From Zhuqueibacter pondensis (lineage in GTDB: Bacteria; Zhuqueibacterota; Zhuqueibacteria; Zhuqueibacterales; Zhuqueibacteraceae): a stretch of 64,000 nucleotides of DNA. Shown here in pieces: positions 25,456 through 32,849 of this stretch (its first letter is position 1; the number at the start of each line of letters is the position of its first letter). A program made the translations under genes and the position numbers. Under the pieces are notes generated by a model. The model made no database searches and was not told the origin of the DNA. It worked only from the letters and a program-made list of their open reading frames with translations. The DNA lies in NCBI GenBank assembly GCA_034505955.1, contig JAPDQK010000026.1, positions 1 to 64,000 of the forward strand. Reading direction: 5' to 3'.

Positions 25456-26991
25456 ATGCGCACAAAAATCAGTTACAAACTCATTTTTGCAGTTGGTTGT
25501 GTTGCGGTTGTGATCATCGGCATCTTTGCTTATGTCATCCTCAACTCGCAACAGCAGCAGCTCATCGCCGAGCTCGAGCGCAGCGCGCACCAGCTCAGCG
25601 AAACGGTCAAAAGCAGCACCAAATACGACATGCTTTTGAATCAGCGCGAGTCGGTGCACCGCATCATCGAGACCATTGGCATGCAGGAAGGCATCAACAA
25701 AGTGCGCATCTTCAACAAGGAAGGCGAAATTATTTTTTCGACCGACTCGCTCGACATCGGCAGAATGGTGGACAAGAAAGCGGAGGCTTGTTACGCGTGC
25801 CATGCTGCCGACAAACCGCTCGAACGCCTGCCGATTTCTGAAAGGACGCGGATCTTTCAAGCCGCCGCCTCCACGAGAACGCTGGGCATTATCAATCCAA
25901 TCTATAATGAAACCAGTTGCTGGCAAAGCGACTGTCATGCGCATGAGCCAAATCAAAAAGTGCTCGGTGTGCTTGACATCACCATGTCTCTCGCCGAGGT
26001 TGATCATGGCATGAAAACGAGCCGGATGCGCATCTTTCTCTTTACGATCGTTGCGGTCGCCTCCATCAGCGTGATCATTTATTTGCTCTTGAAGCAAATC
26101 GTCGTCAAGCCGGTCAGCCAGATCGTGGAAGCCACGCAGCATGTTGCCACGGGTGATCTCAATTATGCCATTACCCTGCAAAAAAATGATGAGATCGGTG
26201 AACTGGCGAAATCCTTCAACGCCATGACCCGCAAATTATCCGAAACCCAGCGACAACTGTATCAATCGGACAAACTGGCCTCGATCGGCAGGTTGGCCGC
26301 CGGGGTGGCACACGAAATCAACAATCCGCTCACCGGCGTGTTGACCTACAGCAGTTTTCTGCTCAAGCGCATTACCGACAAACCGGAAATCAAAGAAGAT
26401 TTGGAAGTGATCGTGCGCGAGACCAAGCGTTGCCGCGAAATCGTCAAGGGCCTGCTGGACTTTGCGCGCCAATCGCAGCCGGAAAAACGTCAAGTCAATG
26501 TCAACGAAATCATTGAGCAGGCGAGCCGGATCATGCAAAATCAATTGGCGATACATCGCATTAAGTTGGAGCAAAATTTATATCCGGAGCCGCTGTTCAT
26601 CAACGCTGATAAAAACCAAATTCAGCAGGTGCTCGTCAACTTGCTGATGAATGCCAACGACGCCATCGGTGAACAAGGTGGCTCCATCACCATTACCACC
26701 GAAGTGGTCAACGACAGCTCAAGCGCCGCTGCGGGCTTGTCCTCGGCAAAAGAATATGTCCAAATCAACGTGAGCGACACCGGCTGCGGCATCGCGGCAG
26801 AAAATCTCCAGAAAATTTTTGATCCGTTTTTCACGACCAAAGGTCAGAAGGGAACCGGCCTGGGTCTGGCCGTGGTTTGGGGAATCATCGACAAGCACGG
26901 CGGGCGCATCACGGTGAAAAGCGAACTCGGCAAAGGAACGACCTTCAGCATTTTATTACCAGCGAATGGCACAGCACCCAGTGATCAGTGA
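25456..26991 (+). CDS. Sensor histidine kinase with haem-c-type motifs in its periplasmic domain
   Basis: The 511-residue kinase has membrane helices near 8-29 and 192-212 enclosing a periplasmic domain with CYACH (112-116) and CWQSDCH (155-161), a standard and a CX4CH haem-c attachment motif. HAMP (213-265), HisKA (His286 in GVAHEINNPL) and HATPase_c (DTGCGIA, GTGLGLAVVW) follow. A covalently bound haem would let it sense redox state, oxygen or NO at the membrane surface. It lies in the same strand block as the pentaheme cytochrome and NrfD genes, and directly before a REC-GcvH-like partner that begins six bases after its stop. Confidence 0.88.
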   Translation: MRTKISYKLIFAVGCVAVVIIGIFAYVILNSQQQQLIAELERSAHQLSETVKSSTKYDMLLNQRESVHRIIETIGMQEGINKVRIFNKEGEIIFSTDSLDIGRMVDKKAEACYACHAADKPLERLPISERTRIFQAAASTRTLGIINPIYNETSCWQSDCHAHEPNQKVLGVLDITMSLAEVDHGMKTSRMRIFLFTIVAVASISVIIYLLLKQIVVKPVSQIVEATQHVATGDLNYAITLQKNDEIGELAKSFNAMTRKLSETQRQLYQSDKLASIGRLAAGVAHEINNPLTGVLTYSSFLLKRITDKPEIKEDLEVIVRETKRCREIVKGLLDFARQSQPEKRQVNVNEIIEQASRIMQNQLAIHRIKLEQNLYPEPLFINADKNQIQQVLVNLLMNANDAIGEQGGSITITTEVVNDSSSAAAGLSSAKEYVQINVSDTGCGIAAENLQKIFDPFFTTKGQKGTGLGLAVVWGIIDKHGGRITVKSELGKGTTFSILLPANGTAPSDQ

Positions 26992-26997
26992 ACAGCC

Positions 26998-27786
26998 ATG
27001 GAACTGACGACTGAAAAAACAACAATGGCGGCAAAACATAAAATCCTCGTAATCGATGACGAAGCGGTCATTCTCGACTCCGCGCGCAAGATCCTGAGCG
27101 CAGAAGGCTTCGAGGTTCGTACCGCCGAGGCTGCGGAAAGTGCATTGGATATTCTGCAAACCGGCGCCCCGGATGCCATTCTCATCGACTTGAAGTTGCC
27201 CGGGCTTTCAGGAATGGAGCTGCTGGACATCGTCAGAAAAAATCTGCCACAGGTCGCGGCAATCATGATGACCGGCTACTCCACTTTGGATAATGCGGTG
27301 ACTTCGCTGAAGAACGGTGCGTTTGATTTTCTTCCCAAGCCTTTCACGTTTGAGGAATTGCTGAGCACGGTGCTGCGCGCCAGCCGCTTTATCGACCTGC
27401 CGATGGCTGAGCGCAGCCTCGGGTTAAATGGAAACGTGCCGAATCGTTATCACTTGGGCATGCATTCCTGGACAAAAATAGACCTGGACGGCACTGCGCA
27501 ACTTGGCATCACCAATCTCTTTCAACGAACCGTTGGCCATATAACCCAAATCGAGCTACCGCAGCTCAATCATCAGATTCAGCAAGGTAATCTTCTGGTG
27601 CGGGTGGCAGCAGAGGATCAGATGGTACACACGGTTTGGGCGGCCCTCAGCGGCCGGGTCATGGCGTTAAACGACAAAGTGCAGGGAAATCCTCATTTGC
27701 TCAACAAGGATCCGTTTGGCGAGGGCTGGTTGGTGCGAATCATCCCGGATAACCTTGAAAATGAATTGGCGCATTTGAGCGCATAG
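26998..27786 (+). CDS. Soluble receiver-GcvH-like protein (paralogue 3)
   Basis: The 262-residue protein has a receiver (IDDE 19-22, Asp64, Lys114) joined directly to the most GcvH-like domain of the four (about 152-250: HSWTKIDLDGTAQLGITN and DPFGEGWLVRI). It lacks the membrane helix of its relatives. Alignment puts Gln where the lipoyl lysine belongs. It is coupled to the haem kinase just upstream and is the obvious phosphoacceptor for it. An alternative start is the ATG at 27025. Confidence 0.85.
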   Translation: MELTTEKTTMAAKHKILVIDDEAVILDSARKILSAEGFEVRTAEAAESALDILQTGAPDAILIDLKLPGLSGMELLDIVRKNLPQVAAIMMTGYSTLDNAVTSLKNGAFDFLPKPFTFEELLSTVLRASRFIDLPMAERSLGLNGNVPNRYHLGMHSWTKIDLDGTAQLGITNLFQRTVGHITQIELPQLNHQIQQGNLLVRVAAEDQMVHTVWAALSGRVMALNDKVQGNPHLLNKDPFGEGWLVRIIPDNLENELAHLSA

Positions 27787-27803
27787 CAAAAAAGGAGACA
27801 GCA

Positions 27804-28967
27804 ATGGTTGCAATTCTTGTCGTGTCGATGATCATCGCCTTCATCGTCATCGACATCGTGGTTCGGATTGCTTCTGAAAAAATTCGCGAAGCCAAAGCCC
27901 GCAAAGAGCGGCTTGCCGCTTTGGATATTGGTTTGAATCTTGATTTTACGCATGAAGCGAAATCATTGAAGCGCGTGGATGTACCCAACCCGCTCGCGCG
28001 TATTTTGGCCGTCGACGACGAACCGGTGATTCTCGACAGTTTTCGCAAAATTCTCGTGGTGGCCGGCTATGCCATCGACACCGTGGAAAGCGGTCGCGAA
28101 GCGCTCGGCCTGGTGCAAAAGAATAAATACGATTTTGTGTTCACCGATCTGAAAATGCCGGAAATGGATGGCATCGACGTGGTGAAAGGAGTAAAACACT
28201 TCAGCCCCGAGACTGATGTGGTGGTGATCACTGGTTACGCCACCATCGAAACCGCCGTCAATGCCATGAAATTCGGAGCGATGGATTATGTCCAAAAGCC
28301 CTTTACCGAAGATGAGCTGGTCGAGTTCACCAAGAAATGTCTGATCCGAAGACAGGATCGGCTGGAGAAACAACTCAAACCGACCATCCACGTTGTGACC
28401 GCGGAGCGGCCGCATGAGCATGAGTTTGTTCTGCCCGGTGGGGTGTTCATATCGGAAGGCCACGTCTGGGCGAACGTGACAGTTACCGGTCTGGTCCGAG
28501 TTGGAATGGACGACTTCGCACGCAAGATGATCGGCCGCATTGACGCCATTGAGTTTCCAGTAAAAGGCAGCCAGGTGCAGAAGGGCGAGCGCTTGTTTGC
28601 GATTCGACAAGGCGAGCGCATGGCGACATTCAAGTCACCCATCACCGGCAAAATCCATTCAGTTAATACCGAGCTTGCGCAAAATCTCGGCTGGCTGGAA
28701 AAACAACTTTATGAAAAGGGTTGGATCTGCTCCATCAAACCGGATCAGCTTGCCTCAGAACTGGAGCATTTGCGAATCGGCGAGAAGGCGGCGGCCTGGT
28801 ACCGGCAGGAAATCAAACGCGTGCGCGAATTGCTCGCCACCGCCAGTGGCGATGGCCGTCCGGCCGAGGTCCCGGAAATCGGACAGCTTGTTGAAGGCCA
28901 GCTCCAGGAAATGGATGAGCAGACGTGGAAGAAATTTGCCGAACTTTTTTTGACGACAACCTCGTAA
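27804..28967 (+). CDS. Membrane-anchored receiver domain fused to a GcvH-like domain (paralogue 4)
   Basis: The 387 residues repeat the layout of paralogues 1 and 2: helix 3-20, receiver with Asp115 and Lys165, and a GcvH-like domain (GHVWANVTVTG, VGMDDFARKMIG, KSPITGKI). The aligned lipoyl position is Glu, and the nearby Lys of the other copies is Arg (AIRQGER). AAAGGAG precedes the ATG. It follows the soluble paralogue by 17 bases, so the kinase probably serves both. Confidence 0.85.
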   Translation: MVAILVVSMIIAFIVIDIVVRIASEKIREAKARKERLAALDIGLNLDFTHEAKSLKRVDVPNPLARILAVDDEPVILDSFRKILVVAGYAIDTVESGREALGLVQKNKYDFVFTDLKMPEMDGIDVVKGVKHFSPETDVVVITGYATIETAVNAMKFGAMDYVQKPFTEDELVEFTKKCLIRRQDRLEKQLKPTIHVVTAERPHEHEFVLPGGVFISEGHVWANVTVTGLVRVGMDDFARKMIGRIDAIEFPVKGSQVQKGERLFAIRQGERMATFKSPITGKIHSVNTELAQNLGWLEKQLYEKGWICSIKPDQLASELEHLRIGEKAAAWYRQEIKRVRELLATASGDGRPAEVPEIGQLVEGQLQEMDEQTWKKFAELFLTTTS

Positions 28968-28980
28968 GAGAGAGGCGAAC

Positions 28981-29046
28981 CAAAAGATTTGTCATTCCGG
29001 GAGCCTGGCCGGCGGCAGACTTTCGAAATGACATTTTTTATCTTTT
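28981..29046. repeat. Palindromic element between REC-GcvH and the periplasmic helical gene
   Basis: AAAAGATTTGTCATTCCGGG on the left pairs with GAAATGACATTTTTTATCTT on the right (outer AAAAGAT/ATCTTTT, inner GTCATT/AATGAC). The GTCATTC core is shared with the mobile palindromes, but the ends are different and no target duplication is seen. It may act as a partial terminator. Confidence 0.5.
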
Positions 29047-29069
29047 TCAAAAACATGGAGAAACTTGCA

Positions 29070-29807
29070 ATGAGACAAAAAAAGTCAACGACACTGGCAA
29101 TGATGGTTGCGCTAACGCTGGCGTTGATCGCATTCGCCTGGGGACAGGAAAAAGAACCAACCCATGCCATGGAAACCAAATCCGAAGTCCCCGCCTTGAC
29201 GAAGTTTCACCCGGTCATTTACCAGCTTTGGCACAACGCCTGGCCGAAGAAAGATTATGAGACGCTTGCCAAGCTGCTTCCGGATATTGAGAAACACAGT
29301 GCTGAAATTGCCGCGGCGAAACTGCCCGGCATTTTGCGGGAAAAACAAAATGCCTGGGATGAAAACGTGAAAGCGCTGCAGCAAGTTGTGGGAGAATATA
29401 AAACCGCCGTTGAGAAAAAGGACAACCCCGCCCTTCTCGAAGCCGCGGAGAAATTGCACACCCAATATGAAAAACTGGTGCGAACCATTCGGCCGGTATT
29501 GAAGGAAATCGATGAATTCCACGCCGTGCTTTACATGCTCTATCATTATTACACCCCGGCGTATGATCTTGAAAAAATCAAAACCTCTGTCGGCGAATTG
29601 CAAGTCAAAATGGAAGCATTGAACAAAGCCATGTTGCCGGAACGTTTGAAGAAAAAAGAGAACGCTTTCGTGACGGCTCGCGAACAGCTGGCCGCCTCGG
29701 TCGAAGCTTTGGCCAGGACTCTGCCGTCAAATGACGAGAAGAAAATCAAAGCGGCGATTGAAACAATGCATAGTGACTACGAGACGCTGCAAAGAGTTTT
29801 TGAATAA
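29070..29807 (+). CDS. Secreted duplicated helical-bundle protein
   Basis: The 245-residue protein has a clear signal peptide (MRQKKSTTLAMMVALTLALI, cleavage near AWGQ) and an all-helical mature part. Two halves resemble one another: HPVIYQLWHNAWPKKDYETL...NPALLEAAEKLHTQYEKL and FHAVLYMLYHYYTPAYDLEK...KIKAAIETMHSDYETL, so it arose by internal duplication. His-rich starts of each half (HP...WHN, FHAV...YHYY) could bind metal, but there is no CxxCH. I do not recognise the family. The start follows GGAG at eight bases; upstream in-frame ATGs would destroy the signal. Confidence 0.7.
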   Translation: MRQKKSTTLAMMVALTLALIAFAWGQEKEPTHAMETKSEVPALTKFHPVIYQLWHNAWPKKDYETLAKLLPDIEKHSAEIAAAKLPGILREKQNAWDENVKALQQVVGEYKTAVEKKDNPALLEAAEKLHTQYEKLVRTIRPVLKEIDEFHAVLYMLYHYYTPAYDLEKIKTSVGELQVKMEALNKAMLPERLKKKENAFVTAREQLAASVEALARTLPSNDEKKIKAAIETMHSDYETLQRVFE

Positions 29808-29884
29808 TTCATCCATTTGATCCGCTGGATTCGCTTGTCTGTTTTTTTTGCGAAAAGATTGAGCGGAAATTCAAGGAAATGCCG

Positions 29885-31303
29885 ATGTTCGATAGTATCG
29901 CCCAAGCCCAAGCCTACGTTCAAGAGCATCAATTCAAGATGATCGACTTCAAGTTCAGCGACCTGGCCGGCCGCTGGCATCATCTCACCATTCCTGCCAG
30001 CCAGTTTAACGAGCAGTTGATGCGCGACGGCATCGGTTTCGATGCCTCCTCGATCGGGCTTAAACCGCTCAAAGCCGGCGACATGGTGCTCCTGCCCGAT
30101 TTGACGACGGCGTTTCGCGATCCGTTTTGGGAGGTGGCGACTCTGAGCTTCATCTGCTCGGCGTACGAAGCCGATACCAAGCATCCCTTCGCACGCGATC
30201 CGCGCAATATCGCCAAGCGCGCCGAAGAGTACATGCAAGAACTCGAGGTGGCGGATGAAAGCCGCTGGGGACCGGAGTATGAGTTTTACATCTTCGACAG
30301 CGTGACTTTTGAAAATGAGGTCAACACGGCTTCCTACCGACTGGATAGCGTGGAGGCCGATTGGCGAAGCGCGTCAGGCGGACACGGCCATTTAATCCCG
30401 TTGCACGGCGGCTATCACGTCATTCCGCCGAAGGATCAACTTTACAACGTGCGCAGTGAAATTGCGCTGATACTGGAAGAAATCGGCATCGAAGTGAAAT
30501 ATCATCATCATGAAGTCGGCGGCCCCGGCCAGTGTGAAATCGAAACGCCGATGACGGGCTTGGTGCGCAGCGGCGATATGACGCAGATGGTGAAGTACGT
30601 GACGAAAATGGTGGCACACCGCCATAAACAGACTGCCACATTCATGCCCAAGCCACTGTTCGGCGAGGCCGGTAATGGCATGCATTTTCATCAACAACTT
30701 TTCAAGCAAGGCAAAAACGTTTTTTATGATCCCGCAGGTTACGGCAAGCTCAGCCAAACGGCGTTACACTATATCGGTGGATTGTTGTATCACGGCGCGG
30801 CAGTGTTGGCCTTTACCAATCCTTCCACCAATTCGTATCGCCGGCTGGTGCCGGGGTTCGAGGCGCCGGTCAATGCCTTTTTCAGCCTGGGTAATCGCAG
30901 CGCGGCGATTCGCGTGCCGCTTTATGCCGATCAACCGGAAACCGCCCGCTTCGAGTTTCGCCCGCCGGATGCAACCTGTAACATTTATCTCGCACTCGCC
31001 GTACAATTGATGGCGGGACTTGATGGCATCAAACATCAGATCAACCCGACCGCCATGGGCTTTGGACCGATTGATCAGAATATCTTCACGTGGAGTGAAG
31101 AGCAACGCAAGAACATCAAGCCACTGCCGGCGTCTTTGCACGAGGCACTGGAGGCCTTGGAACGTGATCATGACTTCCTGCTGCAAGGCGGGGTGTTCGA
31201 CGAGGGTCAGATCGCGGAATGGATCAAAGTCAAAAGCCAGGAATACTACGGCGTGCGCAACCGGCCGCACCCGTATGAGATGGCGTTATATTTTGATGTG
31301 TAA
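29885..31303 (+). CDS. glnA: Glutamine synthetase, type I
   Basis: The 472-residue enzyme makes glutamine from glutamate, ammonia and ATP. The beta-grasp N-terminus (MIDFKFSDLAGRWHH) and the catalytic motifs are present: GPEYEFYIFD with the metal-binding Glu, GHGHLIPLHGGYH, GNGMHFHQ, NPSTNSYRRLVPGFEAPV and RFEFRPPDATCN. The loop that carries the adenylylated Tyr in GSI-beta enzymes here reads NIFTWSEEQRKNI, with no Tyr, so adenylylation control is unlikely. I use the second ATG (29885), six bases after AAGGAA. Confidence 0.95.
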   Translation: MFDSIAQAQAYVQEHQFKMIDFKFSDLAGRWHHLTIPASQFNEQLMRDGIGFDASSIGLKPLKAGDMVLLPDLTTAFRDPFWEVATLSFICSAYEADTKHPFARDPRNIAKRAEEYMQELEVADESRWGPEYEFYIFDSVTFENEVNTASYRLDSVEADWRSASGGHGHLIPLHGGYHVIPPKDQLYNVRSEIALILEEIGIEVKYHHHEVGGPGQCEIETPMTGLVRSGDMTQMVKYVTKMVAHRHKQTATFMPKPLFGEAGNGMHFHQQLFKQGKNVFYDPAGYGKLSQTALHYIGGLLYHGAAVLAFTNPSTNSYRRLVPGFEAPVNAFFSLGNRSAAIRVPLYADQPETARFEFRPPDATCNIYLALAVQLMAGLDGIKHQINPTAMGFGPIDQNIFTWSEEQRKNIKPLPASLHEALEALERDHDFLLQGGVFDEGQIAEWIKVKSQEYYGVRNRPHPYEMALYFDV

Positions 31304-31724
31304 TAACCCGGACCTCAGCCGCAGGCCGGGGATTGAAAAACAAAATATTTTGTCGAAAATCATTTTGTCTTTTGAAATGTCCGCCGAAAAAGCAAAGATT
31401 TAACTCTTAAAAGATGATGCTTCTGTTCATGTGCACTTTTGGGATGAGGAAATCTCACTAAATCAGAAACCGCAGTGATTTGGCCTGCGTAAAGTACAAA
31501 AGACATGAACAAGAATACAAGGTGTTTCTATTTCATTCCCAAAAGATGAAAGATTGCCTGAGTCGTAATCCCGCTGATTAAACATTTGATCTTTGGGCTT
31601 CCTACGGACGCCGTCTTCAATCGGCGGGGGAAAAATTGGAAAAACGGTTTTTGCATTTCTTCCGTGTGTGTCGCTTTTTTCAGTGGCCACCCACGAGATT
31701 TGCGACTGGATAAGGAGTGGTACG
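31304..31724. repeat. Intergenic region with family B repeat and a larger palindrome
   Basis: The gap between glutamine synthetase and the efflux operon (421 bp) has no gene. At 31337-31378 lies a copy of the ACAAAATATTTTGT-type repeat found also at 3791. At 31425-31510 the arms GTTCATGT and ACATGAAC, each followed by a CTTTTG/CAAAAG block, form an 86-bp imperfect palindrome. A related arm pair is at 31436-31447 and 31533-31545. Confidence 0.45.
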
Positions 31725-32849
31725 ATGAGACGAACAATTTCCTTTGTGCTTTTAACCGGTTTGATCCTGTTTTCTGCAAGCTGTCGCCAAAGCGATTCCG
31801 ACGCTAAAGTCGAGCCCAGCATCCCCGTTGAAGTGATGACCGTCAGCTTGGGCGAGGTGGTGCAGACCCTCAATTACTATGGCGACATCAAAGCTGAAAA
31901 TGAAGTCAAAGTATTTTCCAAAATTCCGGATCGCATCGAAAAGTTTTTCGTCGATGCCGGTGATCGGGTAAGCAAAGGCGCGCCCATCGCACAGATTGTC
32001 GCCACGACGATTGAACAGGCAGTGCGACAGGCCGAAGCCGCCCTGGTCGCCGTGCGTACGCAGGAGGCAAACCTGCAGGTGGAGTATGAACGCGTCGCGC
32101 GCTTGTATCGCGAACAATCCATCAGCAAGCAGCAGTACGATGCGATTGAAACCCAGTACAAGGCGACGCAAGCGCAGGCGCAACAGGCGGAAGCCGCCCT
32201 CGCCAGCGCCAGGAGCCAACTGCGCGATGCCACGGTGACCGCGCCCATCGCCGGCATCATCGGCAAGCGCTATTACGAGGCTGGTGACATGGCCACGCCC
32301 ACTCTGCCGTTGGTGAGTGTCGTGCAGATGGATCGCGTGAAAATCACCTTCGGCGCCACCGAACAAGATCTGGCCAAACTGGCGTTGGGACAAAAAGCCG
32401 TGGTGCATGTGAAGCCGTACCCGGATCGCGACTTCACGGGCACGGTCGCCAAAATCAGCCCAGTGCTCGACCCGTTGACGCGCATGGCCGAGATCGAAGT
32501 TCTCCTGGACAACCCCGGACATCTGCTGAAACCGGGCATGTATGCGCAGGCGCAAATCACCACCGGTATCCTCAAAGATGTGCTTGTTGTGCCCCGCTAC
32601 GCCGTCATTGAAAACACTTCGCTGGAACGCGTCGGCGGCAAAGATATCGTGTCAAAAAATTATTATGTCTTTGTGGTAGCCGGTGGCAAAGCCGTGCAAC
32701 GCAAGCTCGAAGTGATCTATCTGAATCATGAGTATCTGGCGGTTTCTTCCGGCATTGCCATTGGCGAGAAGCTCGTAATTGTGGGACAAAACAATTTGCG
32801 CGAAGGGATGCCGGTGACCATTGTGAGAGAGGAGGTGTCTGCCTCATGA
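31725..32849 (+). CDS. RND efflux periplasmic adaptor (HlyD/AcrA family lipoprotein)
   Basis: The 374-residue adaptor has a lipoprotein signal (FVLLTGLILFSASC, lipid on Cys20). The membrane-fusion fold follows: lipoyl half-motif GDIKAENEVKVFSKIPDRI, an alpha-hairpin rich in Ala and Gln (about 100-165), the second lipoyl half (ATVTAPIAGIIGKRY) and beta-barrel segments. It bridges the inner-membrane pump to an outer-membrane channel. TAAGGAG supports this ATG. It overlaps the pump gene by four bases. Confidence 0.93.
   Translation: MRRTISFVLLTGLILFSASCRQSDSDAKVEPSIPVEVMTVSLGEVVQTLNYYGDIKAENEVKVFSKIPDRIEKFFVDAGDRVSKGAPIAQIVATTIEQAVRQAEAALVAVRTQEANLQVEYERVARLYREQSISKQQYDAIETQYKATQAQAQQAEAALASARSQLRDATVTAPIAGIIGKRYYEAGDMATPTLPLVSVVQMDRVKITFGATEQDLAKLALGQKAVVHVKPYPDRDFTGTVAKISPVLDPLTRMAEIEVLLDNPGHLLKPGMYAQAQITTGILKDVLVVPRYAVIENTSLERVGGKDIVSKNYYVFVVAGGKAVQRKLEVIYLNHEYLAVSSGIAIGEKLVIVGQNNLREGMPVTIVREEVSAS

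Noticed and set aside
10361..28967. Glycine-cleavage H proteins
   Set aside because: The lipoyl lysine is missing in all four copies and no glycine cleavage P, T or L genes are nearby, so only the fold is shared.
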